Assembly (NCBI RefSeq): GCF_009766085.1
Contig: NZ_LMUF01000026.1
Coordinates: 460 to 64,459, forward strand
Source of the DNA: Burkholderia sp. S171
GTDB taxonomy: Bacteria > Pseudomonadota > Gammaproteobacteria > Burkholderiales > Burkholderiaceae
Length of the DNA stretch: 64,000 bases
Reading direction: 5' to 3'
The translations under genes and the position numbers were made by a program. The notes below the pieces were generated by a model. The model worked only from the letters and a program-made list of their open reading frames with translations, did no database searches and was not told the origin of the DNA. This document shows positions 40,707-49,070 of this stretch, piece by piece. Numbering within the stretch: position 1 is the first letter of the stretch; each line of letters begins with the position of its first letter.

Positions 40707-42368
40707 TTACTGACTACAACTGAAACTCGCGGCTGAATTGACGTCACCGCCGGTGTATTTCGGCCAGGTCGGGTAACGGCACAGGGGCCGCGTGCGTCCG
40801 GCAGTCGCAGCAGTCGAGTCTGTGACGGTAAGCGTTTCCGGCGTGGTGCCGTTTTCCACCCATTGTTCCAGCGCGCCAAGCGAGTCGACTTGCGGCAGGA
40901 ACGGTCCGGTGCCGTGGCCAACACCTGGCATCAGGTAGAAGCGCACGAAACTATCGACGGAAGTCTGGCCGAACTTCTGCACGAGCGCGTTGTAGTAGTC
41001 CACCGACGAATCCGTGCTGACGATTTCATCGGCGAGACCGTGGGTGATGATCGCTTTGCCGCCCTTGGCGATGAACGCCGAGAGGTCGGGATTGGTGGCA
41101 TCGCTTTCAGCCGAGACTTGCTGGACTTGCGCCTGGTACGTGCCTGGATTCAGCGGGTCGAAGGTGAGTGAATTGAACGTAGGGATACGCGTGATGAAGT
41201 ACTTCACCCACTGGTCGCCCGTGACCCACTGGTTCGCGTCGTTCTTGCCGGCCGGGTTGGCCGGTACGGGTGAAGTGCCGAAGTTGCGTGTGGTGTACTG
41301 ACCGGCGAAAACGGATCCGGCGAGGATGTTGTACCCGGCGTATTGCGTGACGCCGTTCGCGAGCGGATAGGGCAGCTGTAATGGCGAGGCAATGGTGTTC
41401 ACGGTCGCAATCTGCGCGTCGGAGAGACACGTGTCTCCCGTATCCTTGCCGGCCGCGCAGCGCAGGGCGGCGAGCACGGCAGGCGCTTGCAGCTTGCATG
41501 CCGCGACGTTCGAGATGATGCCGTCCGCTACACCGTCGAGCGTGTCGCAGGCTTTCGTTATGGCGTTCTCGAGCAGCACGGTCTTGTTCACGTCGAGCCA
41601 GCCCGCGCCGCCATTCAGATAAAGCGCCCGGCCAAGCACCACGTTGGAAAGCCGCAGACCCGTGTAGTTCAGCGCGGGCCGGTTGACGACAATGCCGTCG
41701 TAGTCGGCGGGCCAGCGCTGGATCACGGTGAGGCCGTCGCGGCCGCCGGTCGAGCTGCCGAAGAAATACGTTTTCGTGGGCGCCGCGCCGTAACGCGCCT
41801 TTAGCAACAGCATGGCGACGTCGTGGGTCTTTTTCAGCGTGAGGCCGCCGTAGTTGGCGAGCGCTTCGTCGTTCGCGGCGAACGAGCCGTCGGTGATGCT
41901 TTTGCTCTGGTGACCGGAGTCATCGCCGAAGGTCACATAGCCGCGGGCCAGCGGTGTCGACGAACCGGCGGGCGCCATGTCGAGTGCGGCAAGGCCGGTG
42001 ATGAGCGTGCCGTCGAAACCGCCGCCGCCGTATTGCAGCGCCTTTTTGTTCCACGTCGTCGGCAAGTTGACTTCGAAATTGATGTTCGGCGCGGTCGTAT
42101 CGACGGGTGTAATGGTGCCGTTCACCTGGCAATACTCGCCGGACGTACTCGACGCCGCGACCAGTGTTGTGCTCGCGACCGTTGCGCCGTTGCTGGGCAC
42201 GCCTATCGACGTCGCCGCAATCTTGGTTCCGCCGAGCGCCGAGCATGCCGCGGCGGACGAAATAGGCGGCGTGGGCGGCGGGTTGTCGTTATTCGACGAT
42301 GAACCGCCGCAACCGGCCAGCGCAACGACGACAAGCGATACGCCGCAAGCGGCGAGGGTGTTTTTCAT
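40707..42368 (-). CDS. Tannase/feruloyl esterase family lipoprotein
   Basis: A 553-residue alpha/beta hydrolase of the tannase family, probably exported and lipidated: the signal ends in a lipobox LAGC at 17-20, followed by Ser, Asn and Pro-rich linker. The nucleophile elbow is FFGSSTGGRDG with Ser206, the acid is Asp447 (HGLADEIVS) and the base His485 (PGVGHGTG). In characterised family members the nucleophile follows a cysteine and the histidine precedes one, forming a disulfide; here these positions are Ser205 and Gly486. Other cysteine pairs remain. The substrate is probably an ester of a phenolic acid or similar, but is not predictable. Confidence 0.85.
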   Translation of the reverse strand: MKNTLAACGVSLVVVALAGCGGSSSNNDNPPPTPPISSAAACSALGGTKIAATSIGVPSNGATVASTTLVAASSTSGEYCQVNGTITPVDTTAPNINFEVNLPTTWNKKALQYGGGGFDGTLITGLAALDMAPAGSSTPLARGYVTFGDDSGHQSKSITDGSFAANDEALANYGGLTLKKTHDVAMLLLKARYGAAPTKTYFFGSSTGGRDGLTVIQRWPADYDGIVVNRPALNYTGLRLSNVVLGRALYLNGGAGWLDVNKTVLLENAITKACDTLDGVADGIISNVAACKLQAPAVLAALRCAAGKDTGDTCLSDAQIATVNTIASPLQLPYPLANGVTQYAGYNILAGSVFAGQYTTRNFGTSPVPANPAGKNDANQWVTGDQWVKYFITRIPTFNSLTFDPLNPGTYQAQVQQVSAESDATNPDLSAFIAKGGKAIITHGLADEIVSTDSSVDYYNALVQKFGQTSVDSFVRFYLMPGVGHGTGPFLPQVDSLGALEQWVENGTTPETLTVTDSTAATAGRTRPLCRYPTWPKYTGGDVNSAASFSCSQ

Positions 42369-42410
42369 GATGCTGTCTCCGTATGTTTATTAACTACTGC
42401 TTCCATCGGG

Positions 42411-42450
42411 AAAACGAATCAAACGATCAACCGAAAAACGAATCAAACGA
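42411..42450. repeat. Two copies of a 16-bp direct repeat upstream of the tannase gene
   Basis: AAAACGAATCAAACGA lies at 42411-42426 and 42435-42450, giving a 24-base period. It is 43-82 bases upstream of the tannase start at 42368, within promoter distance. Confidence 0.75.
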
Positions 42451-42466
42451 GCCAACCAAACGCCTG

Positions 42467-42498
42467 CCGATAAACCGATAAACCGATAAACCGACAAA
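42467..42498. repeat. Tandem 8-bp repeat (CCGATAAA, four copies)
   Basis: Three exact CCGATAAA units and one CCGACAAA unit run head to tail, 99-130 bases upstream of the tannase start. Copy-number change by slippage at such a site could shift promoter spacing. The rest of 42369-42581 shows no gene. Confidence 0.8.
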
Positions 42499-42581
42499 GA
42501 AACGAACGGCATACCGTCCGGACGACAGCAGTCCCGTCGCCGAGGCAACGTTCTTGAATGTCGCGATGCATTGCGCAGTGT

Positions 42582-43604
42582 CTAGTCCGTCGCGCCGGCT
42601 GTCGATGAATCGACCACGTTCGAGAGCCGTTGTGCGTCGAACAAGGCCCGCACGCCTTCGTGCGAACCGAGCATCGCTGCGCCGTTGTGACCTACGCCGG
42701 CGACTTCCCAACAGCGATGTCCAAGCCCTGAGTGGCGGGCCTTGAGGTACGAAAAATAAGAACGTCCACGCGCGAGCCGATGGGAGCCTTGCGCTGCTGC
42801 CGCACATGAACGGTCGAGCGCGTCATGGTGCGGGTCGCAATCCTCCTGGCCTAGAAGGTAGATAACGTCTCTCGCTGCGTAACGTGTTTCGAGCGCGCCG
42901 AATGACGCGGAATTTGCGTAGCGCGGCGCGCGCCGCACGCCGTACTTCCAGTCGTCCACGCCGGGGCACTCGGTGGTATTGGCGGGACGCAGAACGCCGT
43001 CCGCGTAGGGGCGCATCGAGTCGAAGTACACATACGACGATGGATTCGCGATCACGTACCGGCACTGCACGCCAGGCACGTTACAGCCCGCGCCCACGAT
43101 CGCGTACCGGTGCGCGACCTGTGCGCCGCCCGAATGCCCGGCGACCACGACTTCGCGCAGAGCCGGATAACGCGCAAGATCCGCGAATTGCGCGATGAAT
43201 GCATCGAGGACATCGAAGGAACTGAGCGGCACCGGGCCGAGCGCGTCGTCGCCGCCCATCCATGAGGTCCATTCCCAGTGCAATGTGTCAGCGGATAAGC
43301 CGTGCGCGGCAATATCCGCGATGGCCAGGAACTGCGGTACGAGCAGCAAGGTATGGGCGGCATCGGTCGACGCCGCCGCCAGCGCACGTTGCGCCGAGAG
43401 CAGATAAGCATCGGCATCGCGCAACCGGCCGTGCAGCAGGATCACGATGCGCGAGACGTTCGCAGCATCTCGTTCCTCTATCGAGCGATAAAACGGCACA
43501 GTACCCGCGCCGCGCGACATAACCACGCGCAGCCGTTCGTTGCCGACTGCGCTAACCGGCCGCTCATTGCGAGGTTTAGGGAAGGAAGGGAGCACAACAG
43601 TCAT
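42582..43604 (-). CDS. Alpha/beta hydrolase of unknown substrate
   Basis: A 340-residue protein with an alpha/beta-hydrolase nucleophile elbow VVAGHSGGAQVAHRY near the middle, an ILLHGRLRDAD segment resembling an oxyanion loop, and a late histidine in VAGVGHNGAAM near the C-terminus. There is no signal peptide from the chosen start. The ATG at 43604 comes one base after the stop of the upstream MFS gene; a start at 43625 would overlap it. Paired with the transporter, it may act on an imported ester or amide, but this is inference. Confidence 0.7.
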   Translation of the reverse strand: MTVVLPSFPKPRNERPVSAVGNERLRVVMSRGAGTVPFYRSIEERDAANVSRIVILLHGRLRDADAYLLSAQRALAAASTDAAHTLLLVPQFLAIADIAAHGLSADTLHWEWTSWMGGDDALGPVPLSSFDVLDAFIAQFADLARYPALREVVVAGHSGGAQVAHRYAIVGAGCNVPGVQCRYVIANPSSYVYFDSMRPYADGVLRPANTTECPGVDDWKYGVRRAPRYANSASFGALETRYAARDVIYLLGQEDCDPHHDALDRSCAAAAQGSHRLARGRSYFSYLKARHSGLGHRCWEVAGVGHNGAAMLGSHEGVRALFDAQRLSNVVDSSTAGATD

Positions 43605-43605
43605 G

Positions 43606-44958
43606 TCAATCCAGCGGGAGGGCATCGGGATCGCGGCGCAGACGTTGCCCGGAACGCGTCAGCCCGACCAGCGCGAGCGACACGACGCCCGCGAAGATCA
43701 GGTAGTACGCCGGCACGATATTCGATCCGGTCACGGTGATGAGCGTGGAGACGGTCAGCGGCGCGAGGCCGCCGAACAGCGTCACCGCGATGTTGTACGA
43801 AAGCGCGACGCCGGTAGAGCGCGTGGCGGTGGGGAACAACTGCGTGAGCATGCCGGGATGCGGTCCGGACATCAGGCTCAGCACCACGGTCGCGACCATT
43901 TGCGCGGCGAAAACACGGCCCGGCGTGGGCGAGGCGAGCACCCATGCAAACAGTGGATACGCGATCACGACCCACACAATAGTCACCGGAAAGAACAGCC
44001 GGTACGCGCCGATCCGGTCCGCGAGTTTCCCTGCGAGCGGATAACCTACTATGGAGACCAACCCTGACACCGCCGTGCCGAACAACGCGTTCTTGAGCGG
44101 CAGGTGCAACTGACGCTCCACATACAGCGGCATGAACGTGTGCCACAGATAATTCGTTGCCGTACCGACGATGATCACGCCCATCGCGCATAACGACGCG
44201 TCGCCGCGTTGCCGGAAAAAGCCGCGGATAGTCTGGCGCGGCGCGTGGCCGAGCCGTTCGCGCAACTCCACGAACTCGGGCGACTCCGCGACTTTGTGTC
44301 GGATATAAAAACCCACTGGCCCGACCAGCGCGCCGACCAGGAACGGCACGCGCCAGCCCCAGGATTCGAGCGATGCCCGGTCCAGATTCGATGTCAGGAA
44401 ATAGCCAAACGCCGACGAAAGCACCAGCGCCACCGCCTGCGACGTCATCTGGAAGCTGCCGAAGTACATTTTCTTGCCGCGCGGCGCGTATTCCGTGAGC
44501 ATCGCGGCGGCCGTGGCGAACTCGCCGCCGACGGATAAACCCTGCATGACGCGTGCAAGCAGTACCAGCAACGGCCCGGCGATCCCGATGGTCGAATAGC
44601 CGGGCGTCAGGCCCATCAGCAAGGTGCTGGCGGCCATCATCAAAATGAGCATGGAGAGCGTCTTGCGGCGCCCGACGCGGTCCGCATACGCACCGATCAC
44701 GATCCCGCCAAGCGGCCGCACGATAAACCCGACTGCAAATGTGCCGAGCGTCAGCGCTGTTGAAAGCGCCGTGTTACCGACGGGGAAAAACACGTGCGCG
44801 ATGATCTTCGCGAAGTAGCCGTAGATCAGGAAATCGAACCATTCCAGCCCATTGCCAATCACCGAAGCCAGCACGGCGCGGCGAATCTGCGACTTGCTGA
44901 GCGACGCCAATGAAGCTGGCGGATGGTCGGCCGCGTTGGGTGGGAATGTGGTTTCCAT
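43606..44958 (-). CDS. MFS transporter, metabolite:H+ symporter (MHS) family
   Basis: A 450-residue, 12-helix major facilitator importer. The N-terminal SVIGNGLEWFDFLIYGYFA, GGIVIGAYADRVGRRKTL and RVMQGLSVGGEFATA segments are typical of MHS transporters for carboxylates and related solutes. The start at 44958 is separated by 118 bases from a divergent LysR gene that probably regulates it. An alpha/beta hydrolase gene follows directly. Confidence 0.88.
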   Translation of the reverse strand: METTFPPNAADHPPASLASLSKSQIRRAVLASVIGNGLEWFDFLIYGYFAKIIAHVFFPVGNTALSTALTLGTFAVGFIVRPLGGIVIGAYADRVGRRKTLSMLILMMAASTLLMGLTPGYSTIGIAGPLLVLLARVMQGLSVGGEFATAAAMLTEYAPRGKKMYFGSFQMTSQAVALVLSSAFGYFLTSNLDRASLESWGWRVPFLVGALVGPVGFYIRHKVAESPEFVELRERLGHAPRQTIRGFFRQRGDASLCAMGVIIVGTATNYLWHTFMPLYVERQLHLPLKNALFGTAVSGLVSIVGYPLAGKLADRIGAYRLFFPVTIVWVVIAYPLFAWVLASPTPGRVFAAQMVATVVLSLMSGPHPGMLTQLFPTATRSTGVALSYNIAVTLFGGLAPLTVSTLITVTGSNIVPAYYLIFAGVVSLALVGLTRSGQRLRRDPDALPLD

Positions 44959-45019
44959 ATGTCTCCAGATCTGTGCATTTATGTGTATTTGACTCGAAGA
45001 GTACGAAACGCAGTGGCAA

Positions 45020-45066
45020 ATGTAAAATACATATCGGATGGCATTGCCATATCTGTCACATATGTG
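45020..45066. promoter_or_regulatory. Three palindromes in the MFS/LysR divergent promoter region
   Basis: ATGTA-aaa-TACAT at 45020-45032, ATGGCATTGCCAT at 45038-45050 and CACATATGTG at 45057-45066 follow each other with centre spacings near 18 bases. They lie just upstream of the LysR start and upstream of the MFS gene. LysR regulators typically bind T-N11-A dyads in such regions; the assignment to this regulator is inferred. Confidence 0.55.
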
Positions 45067-45076
45067 AGGCCTCTCG

Positions 45077-46045
45077 ATGGAACTGCGTCATCTGCGGTAC
45101 TTTCTTACCGTCGCCGAGGAGCGCCAGTTCACGCGGGCGGCGGCGCGGCTGCATATTCAGCAGCCGCCGTTGTCGCAGCAGATTCAGGAGCTCGAGCGCG
45201 AACTCGGTTTTGCGCTTTTTACGCGCCTGCCGCGCGGGGTGGAATTGACGTCGGCGGGCGCGGCTTTTGAGGTCGATGCCCGCGCCGTGCTCGACGCACT
45301 CGATCAAGGCGTGGTCAACGCCCGGCGGGTGGCCAACGGCCAGCTCGGCTCCGTGCGGATCGCGCTGACGAGCTCGGCGGCGTTCCATCCGCTCGCCACC
45401 GCCGCGATCCGCCGTTTTCGCGCGACGCATCCGGATATCGCCATCGACCTGAACGAGCTCAATGCGGCTGACATCATCGAACGGATGGTGAATGGACGTG
45501 TCGATGCAGGCATCTTGCGCAAGCCGATCGAGACGCCCGCGGAGTTGCGCTTCGACCTGCTGCACGAGGAGCGCATGGTGCTCGTGCTGCCGGTCGGGCA
45601 TGCGCTGCTGCCGGCGAAAGGCGTGCGCCCGGGCAAACAGCCGCGTGTGCCGCTGAAGGCGCTTGCCGGCGAGTCGTTTATCTTCGTGCGGCGGCCGGGC
45701 GCACCGGGCATGTACGCCGACTTTATCCGCGCGTGCGAGTCGGCGGGATTCAAGCCGGAGGTGGTGAGCGAAGTGCCGCGCATGCTGAGCGCCATCAACC
45801 TGGTGGCGGCGGGCGGCGGTATCACGCTCGTGCCTGCATCCATGCAGCGATACCAGCAGGAAGCCGTGGTGTATTGCGCGGTTGCCGGCGACGAAGCGTT
45901 CTCTGCGCCGCTCCACCTCGTCACGCGCCGCGACGCCGCGAATCCGGCTGCATTGCGGTTCGCCCAAGCGGTGCTGGCGTTTGTGTCGCCGAATGCATCG
46001 CTGAAGGGCGCCGAAGCCGTCGAACCCTTTCAATATCTCACCTGA
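45077..46045 (+). CDS. LysR-family transcriptional regulator
   Basis: A 322-residue LTTR. The N-terminal winged helix-turn-helix is MELRHLRYFLTVAEERQFT with RLHIQQPPLSQQIQELE. The C-terminal half is a substrate-binding periplasmic-protein-like effector domain (about residues 90-300) of the type that often responds to aromatic or carboxylic acids. The start at 45077 has GAGG eight bases upstream. It is divergent from the MFS gene, which is the likely target. Confidence 0.9.
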   Translation: MELRHLRYFLTVAEERQFTRAAARLHIQQPPLSQQIQELERELGFALFTRLPRGVELTSAGAAFEVDARAVLDALDQGVVNARRVANGQLGSVRIALTSSAAFHPLATAAIRRFRATHPDIAIDLNELNAADIIERMVNGRVDAGILRKPIETPAELRFDLLHEERMVLVLPVGHALLPAKGVRPGKQPRVPLKALAGESFIFVRRPGAPGMYADFIRACESAGFKPEVVSEVPRMLSAINLVAAGGGITLVPASMQRYQQEAVVYCAVAGDEAFSAPLHLVTRRDAANPAALRFAQAVLAFVSPNASLKGAEAVEPFQYLT

Positions 46046-46217
46046 CAATTTCGCTACAAACGTAACTTAGCGTTTTCCCGCAGAATCGATGGAATAAACC
46101 GGCGTCACGGCGCGTTTGGATCGTGTCGTCTGCAATCATTCGCGCTTGAATCAACCAATCCGGCGCGACAGGTCGCAGAACTATCCAGCCGATCCCCATT
46201 TTTCGCACGGAGTTTCA

Positions 46218-46820
46218 ATGTCCACGCAAGCTGCCAACGTGGTGTCACAACCGCCCCCGACCGAGATGCCGCTGCGCTACACGCGCACCGCGATGGTCCT
46301 GCACTGGCTCATCGCGTTGCTGATTATCTGCAACGTCGTGCTGGGACTGACGGCCGAATCGTTCCCCGATTCATGGGTGCGCCGGATCGTCGATACCCAT
46401 AAGTCCATCGGCATTACCGTGCTCGGGCTGGTGCTGCTGCGTATCTTGTGGCGCGTTTCGCATCGGCCGCCGCCGTTGCCGAAGGCGTTTCCGAAGTGGG
46501 AACACATGGCCGCTCACATCGCGCACTTTTTGCTGTATCTGCTGATGATCGGCCTACCTCTGTCCGGCTGGCTGCACGACTCGGCATGGAAAGACGCCGC
46601 GACGCATCCGATGCATCTGTTCGGCGTGATTCCGTGGCCGCGCGTGGGGTTTGTGATGCATCTCGATCCGGCGCTGAAGGAATCGTTGCACGATCGTTTC
46701 GGCGCGTTGCATACGTGGCTGGGTTACGCGCTGTACGCTCTTTTGGCGATGCACGTCGGCGGCGCGCTCAAGCATCAGTGGATCGACAAGAAGTCGGTCA
46801 TCACGCGGATGGTGCCGTAA
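46218..46820 (+). CDS. Cytochrome b561 (YodB/CybB family)
   Basis: Inner-membrane di-heme b-type cytochrome of 200 residues with four membrane helices. Likely heme-ligating histidines are in LHWLIALL, THKSIG, HIAHFLLY and HTWLGY...MHVGGALKH. Related CybB proteins oxidise ubiquinol and can pass electrons to superoxide. The ATG at 46218 is preceded by CACGGAG; upstream in-frame codons look non-native. Its stop overlaps the next gene by one base (TAATG). Confidence 0.9.
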   Translation: MSTQAANVVSQPPPTEMPLRYTRTAMVLHWLIALLIICNVVLGLTAESFPDSWVRRIVDTHKSIGITVLGLVLLRILWRVSHRPPPLPKAFPKWEHMAAHIAHFLLYLLMIGLPLSGWLHDSAWKDAATHPMHLFGVIPWPRVGFVMHLDPALKESLHDRFGALHTWLGYALYALLAMHVGGALKHQWIDKKSVITRMVP

Positions 46821-48340
46821 TGGATGTGAAACTTCACGCCGTTCCCATGCGAACAAAAAAGACCCCGGCCCAATCACCGGAACCGCGTTTGCAACCCTCG
46901 CTGGAAGAAGCGCTCGCGCAGGCTTCGCCGCGCTTGGCGCCGCGCCCGATCACGGTCGCGAGCGTACTGATTCACGGCGGCGTAGTCGTGCTGTGGCTCG
47001 TGCTATTTGCCCGCGCCTTTTTTCTGCACGGCGTGGTGGCGTGGTCGACTGGCATTGCCTACGTCGTCTACGACACCTTGTTGCTGATGTTCGTCGCGGC
47101 GAAATCGTGGACGCTCGTCAGGGCGCCCAAGCCGCTTGATCGCAAGCAGCGCGAACGCGGTTTGCCGAAGCTCGGCGTGATCGTGGCGTCGCATAACGAG
47201 GCCGCCGTGCTGCCCAACACGCTCGCGAAATTGCTCGGGCAAACGCATGGCGCGGCGCAAATCGTGATTGCCGATGATGGTTCCTCCGACGCCACGGCCG
47301 AGCTTCTCACGCAACGTTTTGGTCTCGTCGCGCCGGCGGAGGGCGAGTTGAGCGCGGCGTCGACACTGCATCCGACGCTCTTCTGGCTGCGCGTGGCGCA
47401 CGGCGGCAAGGCGCGTGCGCTGAACGCGGCGATCGAAAAGATCAGTACGCCGATTGTCATGACCGTCGATGCCGATACGCGTCTCGCCGATGACGCCGTT
47501 CTCGCCATGCGCAGCGCGTTTGCATTGCGACCGAATTTGGTTGCGGCGGCGGGCATCCTGGTTCCGGTGTGCAGCAAAACGATGAGCGGGCGCTTTTTCC
47601 AGTGGTTCCAGACTTACGAATACATCCGCAATTTCATCGCGCGTTTTGCGTGGATGCGCGCCGATAGCCTGCTGCTGATCTCCGGCGCGTTCGCTTCATT
47701 TCGCCGCGATGCGCTGCTGGCTGTCGGCGGTTTCGATCCGCAATGCCTGGTGGAAGATTACGAACTGATTCACCGCCTGCGCCGTCATTCCGTCGATCAC
47801 GGTCTGGATTGGGACGTGCGGGTAGTGGGCAACGCGCACGCCATCACGGACGCGCCGAGTTCGTTCAGCGGTTTCATGCGGCAACGGCGGCGCTGGTTCG
47901 CGGGTTTTTTGCAGACGCAATACTGGAATCGCGACATGACGGGCAACCGGCGTTACGGCACGCTCGGTTTGCTGATGCTGCCCGTGAAGGCCTTCGATAC
48001 CGTGCAGCCCATCTACGGCTTGACGGCGTTTGCGCTGCTGCTGGGGTTTATCGTGGATCGGCGCGGCGCTATTGTCTTACCGATTTTCAGCGTGATCGGC
48101 GCGAAGATTCTTATCGACTTCGCTTTCCATTTGTGGACCGTGCATCTGTATCGGCGCTGGACGGGAGACACCGCCGGGTCGAGCCTGTGGATGGCTGTCG
48201 TGACGGCGATTGTCGAGCCGTTCACGTTCCAGTTGCTGCGCCACACGGGCGCGGCGCTTGGCTGGGTCGACTTCCTTGGCGGTTCACGTGCGTGGCGTGT
48301 GCAGACGAGAGCGGGACTCGCGGCTGCGGATGAGGCCTAA
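46820..48340 (+). CDS. Membrane glycosyltransferase, family 2
   Basis: A 506-residue processive-type GT2. There are two N-terminal membrane helices (about 45-100). The catalytic domain contains VIVASHNEAAVLP, ADDGSSDAT, the VDADTR acidic motif, EDYELIHRLRR and the QRRRWFAG (Q-x2-RW type) motif. Further membrane helices follow. This layout resembles poly-GlcNAc and related polysaccharide synthases, but the polymer is unknown. The start at 46820 overlaps the cytochrome stop; an ATG at 46847 is an alternative. Confidence 0.85.
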   Translation: MDVKLHAVPMRTKKTPAQSPEPRLQPSLEEALAQASPRLAPRPITVASVLIHGGVVVLWLVLFARAFFLHGVVAWSTGIAYVVYDTLLLMFVAAKSWTLVRAPKPLDRKQRERGLPKLGVIVASHNEAAVLPNTLAKLLGQTHGAAQIVIADDGSSDATAELLTQRFGLVAPAEGELSAASTLHPTLFWLRVAHGGKARALNAAIEKISTPIVMTVDADTRLADDAVLAMRSAFALRPNLVAAAGILVPVCSKTMSGRFFQWFQTYEYIRNFIARFAWMRADSLLLISGAFASFRRDALLAVGGFDPQCLVEDYELIHRLRRHSVDHGLDWDVRVVGNAHAITDAPSSFSGFMRQRRRWFAGFLQTQYWNRDMTGNRRYGTLGLLMLPVKAFDTVQPIYGLTAFALLLGFIVDRRGAIVLPIFSVIGAKILIDFAFHLWTVHLYRRWTGDTAGSSLWMAVVTAIVEPFTFQLLRHTGAALGWVDFLGGSRAWRVQTRAGLAAADEA

Positions 48341-48353
48341 CTGAAGACATAAG

Positions 48354-48393
48354 CCGCGATGCGTTTATTCCACTACTTGATCACGCATCGCGG
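48354..48393. terminator. 11-bp inverted repeat between convergent genes
   Basis: CCGCGATGCGT at 48354-48364 and ACGCATCGCGG at 48383-48393 are perfect inverted copies around an 18-base loop. It lies exactly between the stops of the glycosyltransferase and YbhB-type genes. There is no T tract, so it may be an atypical bidirectional terminator. Confidence 0.5.
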
Positions 48394-48396
48394 GAA

Positions 48397-48978
48397 TCAA
48401 CGCGCGTACCGCACCACCATACTCGACGACGCCAGCACGTGGCCCTTCATCGCGGCGATCAAAGCGGTGCGGTCGAGCGCCGCGGGCAGGGCATTCGCGG
48501 CAAGATCCAGCGCGTAGGCTTGCACGACATAGTGATGCGGCGCATCGCCATGCGGCGGGCAGGGTCCGTAATAGCCGTCCTTCCCCGTCCGGTTGATCCC
48601 GCCAATACTTCCTGCAGGCGGCGGCCCGCCTTCGTCGAGTGCGGTCATCGAAGCAGGAATTCCGTAGAGAACCCAATGCACAATTCCGAGGCCACGCGCG
48701 CCGTCGGGATCGAAGATGGTAACCGCGAAGCTTTTGGTCTCGGAAGGCGCATTGCTCCATGCCAGCGGCAACGAGACGTTCTTGCCGCCGCAATCCTGAG
48801 CGCTGGCGGCGTGGCGGGAGTCGAGGGTGGCGTTATCGGCGAGGCTGGGGGAGCTCAGCGTAAAGCGCTCATCGGCGGTGGCTGCGATGGCCGTTACGCT
48901 CAGAAAACATCCCGCGCCTGTCGCGGCAACGCGCAAAAGCCGCTTCGCGCGGCACATGCTGCTTCGATCATTCTTCAT
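48397..48978 (-). CDS. YbhB/YbcL (Raf kinase inhibitor-like, PEBP) family protein, exported
   Basis: A 193-residue PEBP-fold protein with an N-terminal signal sequence (VAATGAGCFLSVTAIAATA). The family signatures are DPDGARGLGIVHWVLYGIP and GYYGPCPPHGDAPHHYV, which form the ligand pocket. The ATG at 48978 was preferred because the signal peptide follows directly; a start at 49080 would overlap the anti-sigma gene. Ligand and role are unknown. It is the last gene of the sigma factor group and may belong to its regulon. Confidence 0.85.
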   Translation of the reverse strand: MKNDRSSMCRAKRLLRVAATGAGCFLSVTAIAATADERFTLSSPSLADNATLDSRHAASAQDCGGKNVSLPLAWSNAPSETKSFAVTIFDPDGARGLGIVHWVLYGIPASMTALDEGGPPPAGSIGGINRTGKDGYYGPCPPHGDAPHHYVVQAYALDLAANALPAALDRTALIAAMKGHVLASSSMVVRYAR

Positions 48979-49070
48979 TGTTCTTCTGGCCTGGTGTCTT
49001 AATAACTTCGCTTGGGGTACCGCGCGCGCTTGGGTTTTCAACCCTTCAAGCGCCGCGATCCTGAAACCGC

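Noticed and set aside
42411..42498. Repeat cluster considered as a CRISPR-like array
   Set aside because: Units are only 8 and 16 bases, are tandem or nearly so, and there are no unique spacers or cas genes.
46448..46819. Long in-frame N-terminal extension of the glycosyltransferase
   Set aside because: It overlaps the cytochrome b561 gene in another frame and reads as Arg-rich nonsense; the TAATG start at 46820 is better.
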